From contig CAIZEI010000006.1 in the NCBI GenBank assembly GCA_903931945.1, positions 1-64,000 on the forward strand: 64,000 bases of DNA. Reading direction: 5' to 3'. This document shows, piece by piece, positions 49,685 through 58,161 of the stretch. This stretch comes from an uncultured Hyphomicrobiales bacterium (lineage in GTDB: Bacteria > Pseudomonadota > Alphaproteobacteria > Rhizobiales > Beijerinckiaceae). A program made the translations under genes and the position numbers. The notes beneath the pieces are model-generated. The model was not told where the DNA came from and made no database searches. It saw only the letters and a program-made list of their open reading frames with translations. Position 1 is the first letter of the stretch. Every line of letters starts with the position of its first letter.

Positions 49685-50851
49685 CTATTTCTTCCACAAT
49701 GCCGATGTGGCGATCCGCGCGCCTTCCGCCAGCGCTTCAAACTTCGCCCATACGACTTCGGGTTCAATTTCCGGCGGTTGGCCGGGCGCCAGCGTCGAGG
49801 CAAATCCACAGTCTGTGGAGGCGATCACATTCTCGCGTCCGACGATCTCCGCCACCTTGACGATGCGCTCGGCGACGAGATCGGGATGTTCGACGATCAC
49901 GGAGGCATGGGTGATGCAACCTGGCATCAGGATGCGGCCTTCCGGCAATTTGACGTTTTGCCACACCCGCCATTCATGTTCGTGGCGAGGATTGGCCATT
50001 TCAAACGAATAATATCCCGCCTTGATGGTCACGATCAGATCGGCCAGATGCTTCATCTCCATGTCGCTGACGCGCGGCCCCATGTTGATGCCATAGCAGG
50101 TGTGATGTCGAACCCGGCTTTCCGGGATGTTGCGCAACGCATGATTCAGCGCCTCGATCCGGCGCCTGGCCCAGGCGCGAGACTCTTCAATAGAATCAGC
50201 GGGGGTGAGCATATAGTGCATGGCGAGACGGGGATCGTCGATCTGCACACAGAATCCGGCGGCGACGATGGCCTCATATTCCTCGCGCATCGCTTCGGCG
50301 ACAGCAAATACATGCTCTTCATCGGTTTTGTAATAGCGGTTTTCCATCAATCCGGCGCAACTTGAAGGCGACACGGACGGCATGAAAACGTCCACGGGAT
50401 CGCGCCCCTGGAGGGCAGCCTTGAGATTGGCGATATCCTCGGCGACCTGGGTATGGCCGGTGTACTTGATCGGGCCTGCGCACGCAAAGCGCGCCTGCGC
50501 AGACCCCGAATGCGCGCCACCCCTGTAGAAGTTCGGGAAGGCCGCGTTCTCGCGCGTCCGCCGCTCGCCTGCTTTGGGCGCGATCGCTCCAAGGCCCTGC
50601 AATCTTTCGGTCGCATAAATCTGAAAACTGGTCTTGGATTGTTCGCCATCGCTGACGATGTCGACGCCAACCTTCATCTGCTGACCGACAGTCTCCGCCA
50701 CGGCTTCGCGAATGCGTTGCGCCAGCAGGCCCGTATCGAACTCCTGTTTGGTCATGCGTTTGAAGAGCAGGCCGGACAGTTCATCCGGGCGTGGCAGGCT
50801 GCCGGTATGCGTTGTCAAAATTCGCTTCTGGCGCTCGTCAAGCCGCAACAT
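49685..50851 (-). CDS. cobalamin-independent methionine synthase (MetE C-terminal)-like methyltransferase
   Basis: ILTTHTGSLPRPDEL, VGVDIVSDGEQSKTSFQIYATERLQG, QIDDPRLAMHYML, YGINMGPRVSD, IASTDCGFASTLAPG. Confidence 0.85.
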   Translation of the reverse strand: MLRLDERQKRILTTHTGSLPRPDELSGLLFKRMTKQEFDTGLLAQRIREAVAETVGQQMKVGVDIVSDGEQSKTSFQIYATERLQGLGAIAPKAGERRTRENAAFPNFYRGGAHSGSAQARFACAGPIKYTGHTQVAEDIANLKAALQGRDPVDVFMPSVSPSSCAGLMENRYYKTDEEHVFAVAEAMREEYEAIVAAGFCVQIDDPRLAMHYMLTPADSIEESRAWARRRIEALNHALRNIPESRVRHHTCYGINMGPRVSDMEMKHLADLIVTIKAGYYSFEMANPRHEHEWRVWQNVKLPEGRILMPGCITHASVIVEHPDLVAERIVKVAEIVGRENVIASTDCGFASTLAPGQPPEIEPEVVWAKFEALAEGARIATSALWKK

Positions 50852-50946
50852 TGATTTCTCCCGGTTGGTGCCAAGTCGCCGTGTTCGCGCGGCGCATCAA
50901 AAAAGTCAAAGATAGGGCCATTGGAAGGACTTTGATCGACTGGACA

Positions 50947-51267
50947 TGGTGCGGGCGGCCGGAATCGAACCGGCACAGGCCTTTCGGCCCTACGGATTTT
51001 CTTACCACTACGGCTTTCGCCGCCCCGCCTGCGCGGGTTTGTGGTCTGGACTATCCCTTCGCCCTGGCCGATACGCCCGAAGGCGCAGGCTACAGGCGCT
51101 GCCCGTCTAGTCTCTACACCTTCCCGCCGCAGATCCGCGGCAGGCTTGGCTCGGGATTGCCACTCGCGAGGTTTCCCCGACTTTGAGCAGTTCTACTTCC
51201 CCGGTTTCCCGGGGAGCACTCAAATTGGTTTCAAGTCCGTTGCGTCTACCAGTTTCGCCACGCCCGC
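50947..51267 (-). tRNA. tRNA-Leu(UAA) with anticodon-loop intron; exons 51233-51267 and 50947-51000 (CCA encoded)
   Basis: Acceptor GCGGGCG/CGCCCGC (7/7), D-stem GCG/CGC, anticodon stem ACGGA/UCCGU closing spliced loop CUUAAAA (anticodon UAA), long variable arm AGGGCCGAAAGGCCT, T-arm GCCGG-TTCGATT-CCGGC, discriminator A plus CCA. Confidence 0.95.
51001..51232 (-). ncRNA. group I self-splicing intron (IC3-like) in tRNA-Leu(UAA), ~232 nt
   Basis: Inserted after U34; P1 exon ACUU with IGS GAGU giving the conserved U-G wobble; Q-like AATCCCGAGCCAAGCC (51143-51158), R-like GTAGAGACTAGACGGG (51102-51117), S-like AAGGGATAGTCCAGACC (51043-51059); P7 GACUA/UAGUC; terminal omega-G at 51001; P10 UUU with 3'-exon AAA. 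Confidence 0.93.
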
Positions 51268-51279
51268 AAATCCGCCGGT

Positions 51280-51308
51280 CTTATAGGCTGGACCTTGCCG
51301 GGAACCAA
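51280..51308 (-). promoter_or_regulatory. putative sigma70-type promoter of tRNA-Leu(UAA)
   Basis: Minus strand TTGGTT-N17-TATAAG, 12 nt before the tRNA 5' end. Confidence 0.6.
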
Positions 51309-51449
51309 GAGCTTTCCGCAGCTAGAGCAATTGGGCGACGCTTGTGTATATTTGCTCAATTTATTCCCGGATTGAAATAATTTAGACGAAAATAAAAATT
51401 TATATTGCACGTTTACGGTAATTAAACGTGGTCGCACTATGACGTCGTC

Positions 51450-52067
51450 ATGGCACAGGCAAAAGCGGCATCTTTCGGCAAACGCGGAGCAGTCACCCGC
51501 AACGCAACCCCAACGCTCGTGCAACGTCCGACGCGGGAAACGGCGCTGACCATGACCGAATCCGGTCTGCCGCTGGAAGAAATCGCCAAAAAGCTGCTCG
51601 CAACAAGTCCTTCGGATAAAGCTGACGCGAAGGCGGACATCGTAAACGCAAGGACCGGCGTTGTTCCGTGGTCATGGCGCGCCGCAACGCTTGCGGGCGT
51701 TTCGGCAGCCTGCCTCCAGGCGGGCGCGGTGGTTTTGGCGGCGCAGTCGCCGAACTCTTTGTTGCCGGGAATTCCCGTTGAAATTGGAGGCGCGGGGACA
51801 GCGGCGGCTCCTGTGCTGATCGCCTATGGGCTCTGGTCGGGCGGACAGGACGCTGCCTCGGCCCTGCTTTTCTCGCATTTTGGATTACGTTCGCTCAACA
51901 TGACTTCACCCATCGCCTATGCGATCTGTGGCGCCGTCATGGGTGTGGCGTCCGCCTACCTGATGCAGGTATTGAATGTTGGCGAAGCCGCAAGCGTTAC
52001 GGATGCAATCATGGGGTTGATCGCGGGTTTCATGTACCGCACGCTCGCCGGTATAAAAACGGCCTGA
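51450..52067 (+). CDS. hypothetical membrane protein
   Basis: 205 aa with hydrophobic segments (AATLAGVSAACLQAGAVVLAA; AAAPVLIAYGLWSGG; IAYAICGAVMGVASAYLM; AIMGLIAGFMY). Confidence 0.55.
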   Translation: MAQAKAASFGKRGAVTRNATPTLVQRPTRETALTMTESGLPLEEIAKKLLATSPSDKADAKADIVNARTGVVPWSWRAATLAGVSAACLQAGAVVLAAQSPNSLLPGIPVEIGGAGTAAAPVLIAYGLWSGGQDAASALLFSHFGLRSLNMTSPIAYAICGAVMGVASAYLMQVLNVGEAASVTDAIMGLIAGFMYRTLAGIKTA

Positions 52068-52097
52068 GAGGCGCTCGCCGCCGCGTTTGGCAATGCA

Positions 52098-53351
52098 TCA
52101 GTGCGTGAGCATCGGCAGGCTTTTCATGCGCAACTCGCCAGCCGCGCCGCCATAGACCGGCTGAAACGCCGGGTCGGCGAGCCGCGCATCGGGAAACCGC
52201 CGCAACATCCCGCGGATCGCGAGCAGCAGCGCCATGCGCCCCAGCAGATTGCCAACGCAATGATGCGGCCCTGCGCCAAAGGTCATGATCCGTTTGGGAT
52301 GGCGATGGATATCGAATTGGAGCGGATTAGCGAATACCTCCGGATCATAATTGGCGGCTTGTGGCGAAGCGCGCACCACCATGCCTTTTGGTATTGCGAC
52401 TCCGCCAACCTCGGTGTCGCGCGTGGCGAAGCGCGGGAAGGTGAAATAGCCATTTCCCGCCATGCGCAGGCATTCTTCCAGCGCTTCGGGAATAAGGCCT
52501 GGATCTCCAATCAGTTCGCGCCTCTGGCTGTCATGCGTATAAAGCAGCAACAGCGCTCCGGAGGCTGACCGGGGTGTCGTCGCGATAGCGCCGAAAAGCC
52601 CGAATATCTGGTCAAACAATTCCGTGTCTGAAAGGCGGTCGCCAGCGTCGCAGGCCTCGACAAGATCGCCAAGAAAATCCGAACGGGGGCGGCGACGCCG
52701 ATCCGCAATGACGTGCTTTACAAGATCGCACGCGCGCTGATAGGCGATCAGGCATTCCCGGGGATAGGGCTGGCCGGGTTTCAGCGATGTGATGACCGGC
52801 TGCAACTCCTGAAATTCGAGCAAAATTTTCCGCTGGGCTGCATCGAGATTGAGCATGGCTGTCAATAGCACGCCAACCACGAGCTGCGCCGCATATTGCG
52901 TCATGCCATCAAATTGCCGCCCGCCGCGCTCGATATTGTCGAGCATGGATTCAATGATCGCGGTAATATGTTCTTCGATCTGCGCCATTCGCTTCATGGA
53001 AAAAGCTGGCATCAGCAGCCGCCGCAACCTTCCGTGCTGTTCGCCATCCATCTGCGTGACAAACCGCGATCCCATGAACTTGTCATATTGTTCATATCCC
53101 GGTCCGGTCGGCAGGGCCGACGAAAAACGCTCTGCATCCTCGAAAATCTCGCGCACATCCGCATATCGCCCGGCGATGACCTGCGGCGGCCCCTGATTGA
53201 AAACATAGAACGGCGGACGCCGCGCCCATTGCGCAAGATGCTCTCGGGCGTTGGCCTTGAATTCGGCGCCAGCAAGATCGATCTCACTCGAATTGCTGCG
53301 GTCGAGTCTGGATATATCCAACATAGTGTCTCCCGGCGGCGCCGCGTTCAC
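52098..53351 (-). CDS. cytochrome P450
   Basis: Heme-binding loop MTFGAGPHHCVGNLLGRMAL; GLFGAIATTPRSASGALLLL; EALEECLRM; ASPQAANYDPEVFANPLQFDIHR. Confidence 0.95.
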   Translation of the reverse strand: MNAAPPGDTMLDISRLDRSNSSEIDLAGAEFKANAREHLAQWARRPPFYVFNQGPPQVIAGRYADVREIFEDAERFSSALPTGPGYEQYDKFMGSRFVTQMDGEQHGRLRRLLMPAFSMKRMAQIEEHITAIIESMLDNIERGGRQFDGMTQYAAQLVVGVLLTAMLNLDAAQRKILLEFQELQPVITSLKPGQPYPRECLIAYQRACDLVKHVIADRRRRPRSDFLGDLVEACDAGDRLSDTELFDQIFGLFGAIATTPRSASGALLLLYTHDSQRRELIGDPGLIPEALEECLRMAGNGYFTFPRFATRDTEVGGVAIPKGMVVRASPQAANYDPEVFANPLQFDIHRHPKRIMTFGAGPHHCVGNLLGRMALLLAIRGMLRRFPDARLADPAFQPVYGGAAGELRMKSLPMLTH

Positions 53352-55516
53352 GCGCCGCGCAATACAACCAGCGCATCCACCGCCGCGCCGCCCTTCGGCA
53401 GCAGCATGAAGGGATTTATATCAATGGATTCAATCACATCGGAAAGATCATGCGCCAGCCGGCCGAGCGCGACAAGCGCTTCGCAGAATGCTTCGGTGTC
53501 AAGCGCAGGCGAACCGCGAAACCCTTTCGCCAATTTTGCCGCGCGCGTGCGCTCCAGCAAATCGAGCGCCTTTTGCCGCGTGACGGGCGGCGCCACGAAA
53601 GCGACATCGCGCACGAGTTCGAGCAGAACGCCGCCAGAACCCGCCATGACGACAGGACCGGCCTCGGGGTCCCGATGCACGCCCATGACGAGTTCAAGCC
53701 CGCCCTTGATCATCTCGCCGACCAGCATTCCCTCGAGCGTCCCGGTAAAATTGTGCGCCTTCAGATTGGCTTCAATCCGCGCCCATGCGGCGGCGAGCGC
53801 CTTGTCATCGCCGATGTTCAGAACGACTGCGCCAAATTCCGACTTGTGCGTCAGTTCGGCGGACACGGCTTTCAGCACGACCGGATAGCCGATATTCTCC
53901 GCCGCCTTCCGGGCCTCATCGACGTCATGAGCCAGCGCTTCCCGCGCAACTGGAAATCCATAAGCCGCCAGCAAAGCCTTGGATTGGGCTTCATCGAGCG
54001 CGAATGCGCCCTTTCCGGCTTTGGCTTTCGCGCGCAATTCAGCGGCGATTGCCGGAGTTGCCGCCATTGCTGGCGCCGCATGGGCGGCGATGGCCTCAGC
54101 CTCATTGCGCCGCGCTGCGCTGGCGATGGCGCGCAGCGCCTTGTTCGCCTCCTGTAAAAAGGAAACCTGCGGCGCGGCATGGCGGATCGCGCGACTGTGG
54201 TTCGTCTGCCCGTGCGAGGTCAGCGTCACAAACGTCACCGGCTTTTTGGCCTTGCCCGACGCGACATATTCATTCGCGACGGCAATGTATTTTTCAGAGC
54301 GCGGCGAGCCTTGCTCGCGCGGGATCGCCTCCTGCACCAGCACCATATCGACCGAGGGATCGCAGGCCAGCGCGTCAATGCATTCCTTATAGGTGTCGAC
54401 GCTTTGCAGCACGCCAAAGCCGCCGTCGATCGGGTTTGAAATCATCGATCCGACGCCAAGCACCTTGCCGAGCCGCTCATAGGTTTCCGGCGCGAGCCGG
54501 GGAAAGGACAGGCCATTGCGCTCGGCGGCGTCCAGCAGCAGGCCGCGATAGGCGCCCGAAAGCGTCACCGCGCCGAGCCGCCGGCCTTGTGGCGCGCCGG
54601 TGTGCGATAACAATTCGCAAAGCTCCACGGCGTCGTCGAGCGTATCGGCGCGGATGACGCCAGCGTCAGCGGTGACCGCATCGAACGCCGCCACTGTGCC
54701 CGCCAGCGACCCGGTATGCGCGAGCGCCGCCTCCCGCCCCGCCTCCGATTGCCCGAGTTTGATCGCCACGACAGATTTGCCCGCGGCCCTCGCATATTTG
54801 CAGGCGGCTGTGAATTCGCCGATGTCGGCGACCGCCTCGATATAGACCAATATGACCTTGATATCGGGCTCGCTGGCGAAATAGGCGATGTAATCGGCGA
54901 TATGAAGACCGGCTTCATTGCCGCTGGTGATCATGTAGCGGGCGGACATGCCCCGTTCTTCGAGCGCCTGATTGACAAACAGCATGACGCCGCCGCTCTG
55001 CCCCACCATGGCGATGTCGCCCAATGTCATGTCAATCGGGCGATCTTCGGTAAAGGTGATGAGCCGCGAGGGTTTGCAGATATTGCCCATGCAATTGGGG
55101 CCGGAGACGCCGAGCCCGGTTCGGGCGATCGTCTCGCGCAAGGTCTTGCCGAGTTCGGCGCCCGCCTCGTCGAACGCTTCTCCAAAGCCGGAGGAAAACA
55201 CCGTGGCGCTGCGTGCGCCCGCCGCTGCGCCGCTGGCGAGTATGTCGGACACGGCCGGGGCTGGAACAACCACCAGCAGGTGATCGGGCGCCTCGGGCAA
55301 GGCGGCAAAGTCGGGATAACATTTCTCTCCTAGAATTTCGTCACGACGCGGATTGATGAGGTAGACATTGCCAGGAAACGCATAACGCCTGAGATTGTTG
55401 CGCGCGCGCAAGGCCCAGTTGCCCGGCCGGTCGCTGGCGCCAACGACGACCACGTTTTTTGGCGCGACAAGCGCTGCGACTTTCCTGCGAGAGGCCTCGA
55501 AATCCATACGTTTCAT
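53348..55516 (-). CDS. acyl-CoA synthetase (ADP/NDP-forming), fused CoA-binding and ATP-grasp domains
   Basis: PKNVVVVGASDRPGNWALRARNNLRRYAFPGNVYLINPRRDEILGEKCYPDFAALPEAPDHLLVVVPA; GVSGPNCMGN; C-terminal AYGFPVAREALAHDVDEARKAAENIGYPVVLKAVSAELTHKSEFGAV. Confidence 0.92.
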   Translation of the reverse strand: MKRMDFEASRRKVAALVAPKNVVVVGASDRPGNWALRARNNLRRYAFPGNVYLINPRRDEILGEKCYPDFAALPEAPDHLLVVVPAPAVSDILASGAAAGARSATVFSSGFGEAFDEAGAELGKTLRETIARTGLGVSGPNCMGNICKPSRLITFTEDRPIDMTLGDIAMVGQSGGVMLFVNQALEERGMSARYMITSGNEAGLHIADYIAYFASEPDIKVILVYIEAVADIGEFTAACKYARAAGKSVVAIKLGQSEAGREAALAHTGSLAGTVAAFDAVTADAGVIRADTLDDAVELCELLSHTGAPQGRRLGAVTLSGAYRGLLLDAAERNGLSFPRLAPETYERLGKVLGVGSMISNPIDGGFGVLQSVDTYKECIDALACDPSVDMVLVQEAIPREQGSPRSEKYIAVANEYVASGKAKKPVTFVTLTSHGQTNHSRAIRHAAPQVSFLQEANKALRAIASAARRNEAEAIAAHAAPAMAATPAIAAELRAKAKAGKGAFALDEAQSKALLAAYGFPVAREALAHDVDEARKAAENIGYPVVLKAVSAELTHKSEFGAVVLNIGDDKALAAAWARIEANLKAHNFTGTLEGMLVGEMIKGGLELVMGVHRDPEAGPVVMAGSGGVLLELVRDVAFVAPPVTRQKALDLLERTRAAKLAKGFRGSPALDTEAFCEALVALGRLAHDLSDVIESIDINPFMLLPKGGAAVDALVVLRGA

Positions 55517-55700
55517 CCCTGATTGCTGCGCGCGATGTGAATGCGCTTCGTTTCGGGCGCAAAATGCGACGGGCGGGGAGAAAGATCAACCGGCGCGCGC
55601 CATGAAGTTCCGCTGAGCCTTGATTGAACTGGAGGTATTCAAATTCAAAATTGACAATGATCTTCGGCGAGCACATTGTGTTACAAACGATCACATATTA

Positions 55701-55997
55701 ATGATAAAGCGACTGCAAATGCCGGCTCCCTCGCCAACGATTTCCATCAGACTACCTGCGGATGCGCGCGCGCGCCTTGACAAGGCGACCGCCAAAACCC
55801 GCCGCTCTCGTTCTTATCTGATGCAACGGGCGCTTGAATTGCATCTCGACGAGATCGAGCGCGCGGAAACGCCGATGCCGCTCAAGGGGAAGTTGACGGG
55901 CATCCTGGCGCTCGCTGGCGCGGGGGTCGATTCCAAAAACCCACCTACGATAGAGGAAATTGACGAACACATCCGGTGGCTGCGCGATCATGATTAG
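55701..55997 (+). CDS. ribbon-helix-helix antitoxin-like protein
   Basis: PTISIRLPADARARLDKATAKTRRSRSYLMQRALELHLDEIE; overlaps the downstream PIN gene by 8 nt. Confidence 0.8.
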   Translation: MIKRLQMPAPSPTISIRLPADARARLDKATAKTRRSRSYLMQRALELHLDEIERAETPMPLKGKLTGILALAGAGVDSKNPPTIEEIDEHIRWLRDHD

Positions 55998-56418
55998 CGT
56001 GGGGCCGGGCTCCGCCGTTTATGTCGATGCAAATATTTTTATTTATTTCATCGAAGGCAATCCGCTTTTTGTTGAACCCGCGCGCGCATTCCTGAGCCAG
56101 ATGGATAATGTCGGAGCGCGGGTCATAACAAACGAAATCACGATCGCCGAATGCCTCCATCGTCCCGCCAGAGGAGGCAATTTGGAAGCAATCAAAGCCT
56201 ACGAAAGGCTGTTTGGCGGCGACGAGATAGAATTAATCGCGCTCGATGGCGCGCTGGCCAAACGCGCGGCCATGCTCGGCGGCGCGTTGAGGCTCAAGCT
56301 GATCGACGCCATTCATTATTTGTCCGCGATGGAGCGCGGTTGCGAATTTTTTGTCACCAATGACGCGCAATTCCGATCCGGGCCAAAGTTGCGTGTGCTG
56401 AGGCCGTTCAAAACCTAA
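55990..56418 (+). CDS. PIN-domain toxin-like protein (VapC-type)
   Basis: VYVDANIFIYFIEGNP, ITIAE, LKLIDAIHYLSAMERGCEFFVTNDAQF: the acidic D/E/D/D set of PIN nucleases. Confidence 0.85.
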   Translation: MISVGPGSAVYVDANIFIYFIEGNPLFVEPARAFLSQMDNVGARVITNEITIAECLHRPARGGNLEAIKAYERLFGGDEIELIALDGALAKRAAMLGGALRLKLIDAIHYLSAMERGCEFFVTNDAQFRSGPKLRVLRPFKT

Positions 56419-57632
56419 TCCTCTTCGATCCCCGCCTGTTGCGCGTCCCCCTTCCTGAACGGCGTATGTTCGCCGTATGCCTCAATCATCCGCTCCATTT
56501 CTGCACGTTCGCGTTTGAGAAAATCATCGATCGCGCGGGCAAGACGGGCATCAGGAATATAATGGGCGGAATAGGTCGGCGCGGGCTCATAGCCACGCAG
56601 CAATTTATGCTCGCCCTGCGCCCCGGCCTCTACGCGCGCAAGGCCGCGCGACAAGGCAAAATCGATAGCCTGATAATAGCACACCTCAAAATGCAGGAAG
56701 GGATGCTCCTCGGTGCAGCCCCAGTTGCGGCCATACAGCGCGTCATCGCCGATCAGGTTCAGGGCGCCGGCGATAAATTTCCCGTTGCGCCTGGCCATCA
56801 CCAGCAACACGCGATCCGCCATCGCGGCGCCCAGCATCGAAAAGAATTTCCGGTTGAGATAGGGCGTGCCCCATTTGCGACCGCCGGTGTCCATATAAAA
56901 CACAAAAAACGCGTCCCAATGCGCTTCGGTGATCGCAGCGCCGGTCGCCCATTCAATCTCGATTCCCGCCGCCAGCGCATCGCGGCGCTCGCGTTTCAAG
57001 ACCTTGCGTTTGCGCGAGGCCAGCGCGCCGAGAAAATCATCGAAGGTCTTGTAGCCCCGGTTGAGAAAATGGAACTGTTTGTTGGTGCGGCGCAAAAACC
57101 CCTGCGCGCCCAACTCGTTCCATTCGCGCTCCTGACAGAACGTCACATGCAACGAGGAGGCGCCAAGTTTTTGGGTGACCGCGCGCAATCCGGCCATAAG
57201 CGCCTTGCGCGCTTCGTCCTCACGCGGACCGCTGGCGACCAGCAGGCGGCGGCCCGGCGCAGGCGTGAACGGAACGCAGGTCTGGAGTTTGGGGTAATAG
57301 CGCCCGCCAGCCCGCTCATAGGCGTCGGCCCAACCGTGATCGAACACATATTCGCCCTGCGAATGGGTCTTTACATAGACCGGCGCGCAGGCGAGCAATT
57401 GCTGGTTGTCATCTTCAACCAGCACATGCGCGCCGCCCCAGCCTGTGCGCGGCGTGGCCGAACCCGATGCTTCCAGGCAATTCAGAAAGGCATGGGTGAC
57501 AAAGGGATTGAACCGCTCCCTTTGCAGGATTGACTCTTCCGCAATCTCGGCCGAATTGGCGCAAGCGTCCCATCGCGCAGCATCAACCTCGGCGAGCGAT
57601 TTCACAATGCGAAGATGGAGAGGACCTGACAT
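56415..57632 (-). CDS. GNAT/FemAB-like acyltransferase family protein
   Basis: PRTGWGGAHVLVEDDNQQLLACAPVYVKTHSQGEYVFDHGWADAYERAGGRYYPKLQTCVPFTPAPGRRLL; KRKVLKRERRDALAAGIEIE; GRNWGCTEEHPFLHFEVCYYQAIDFAL. Confidence 0.85.
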   Translation of the reverse strand: MSGPLHLRIVKSLAEVDAARWDACANSAEIAEESILQRERFNPFVTHAFLNCLEASGSATPRTGWGGAHVLVEDDNQQLLACAPVYVKTHSQGEYVFDHGWADAYERAGGRYYPKLQTCVPFTPAPGRRLLVASGPREDEARKALMAGLRAVTQKLGASSLHVTFCQEREWNELGAQGFLRRTNKQFHFLNRGYKTFDDFLGALASRKRKVLKRERRDALAAGIEIEWATGAAITEAHWDAFFVFYMDTGGRKWGTPYLNRKFFSMLGAAMADRVLLVMARRNGKFIAGALNLIGDDALYGRNWGCTEEHPFLHFEVCYYQAIDFALSRGLARVEAGAQGEHKLLRGYEPAPTYSAHYIPDARLARAIDDFLKRERAEMERMIEAYGEHTPFRKGDAQQAGIEED

Positions 57633-57774
57633 GGGCGCGCTCTTTTCGAGGAAGGCTCAGTTTAGGCTTCTGACGACGCAGGGTCGAGAGCCTGACGTCA
57701 CAAGTCCGGACGTTTGAAGCCAGTGGCGTCACGTCAATGGCACGTGTAATATTCGCGCCGCGAAGGAGCCGCCA

Positions 57775-58077
57775 ATGTTTTACGGACGCGCGTGGAGCGA
57801 CTGGATCGCCCGATACGAAATGGGTCATCAGGATCCGCGCAACCGGCTGTGCCATATGTTTGGCATCCCCCTTGTCATGCTCGGCCTGCTCCTCTTGTGC
57901 GCGGCATTGGCTACGAACTCCGGTTGGACCACGGCTGCGACGGTTTTTGGCCTGGGTTGGTTCTTGCAATTCCTTGGCCATTTTTTTGAGGGCAGAAGGC
58001 CGGAATTTTTCAATGACTGGCGCTTTTTGCTGGTCGGCGCGCGCTGGTGGATTACAACCGTCTTCGGGCGAACCTGA
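57775..58077 (+). CDS. Mpo1/YGL010w-like (DUF962) family protein
   Basis: WSDWIARYEMGHQDPRNRLCHMFGIPLVMLGLLLL...GLGWFLQFLGHFFEGRRPEFFNDWRFLLVGARWW. Confidence 0.85.
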   Translation: MFYGRAWSDWIARYEMGHQDPRNRLCHMFGIPLVMLGLLLLCAALATNSGWTTAATVFGLGWFLQFLGHFFEGRRPEFFNDWRFLLVGARWWITTVFGRT

Positions 58078-58161
58078 AGACCGGCGCGACCCCGAGATGG
58101 CGGCGCGGGTTCCCGTCTGCTAAACTGACAGAAGTTCCAGGTTTGCAGAGCGCCGCGCATT

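Noticed and set aside
50947-51267. Genomic island attachment site at the tRNA gene
   Set aside because: No integrase gene nearby and no direct repeat of the tRNA 3' end noticed in the window.
50791-51286. ORFs 50791-51186 and 51041-51286 on the plus strand
   Set aside because: They lie across the tRNA-Leu gene and its group I intron, which explain the sequence fully.
56439-57533. 364-aa plus-strand ORF
   Set aside because: Antisense to the well-supported GNAT/FemAB-like gene.
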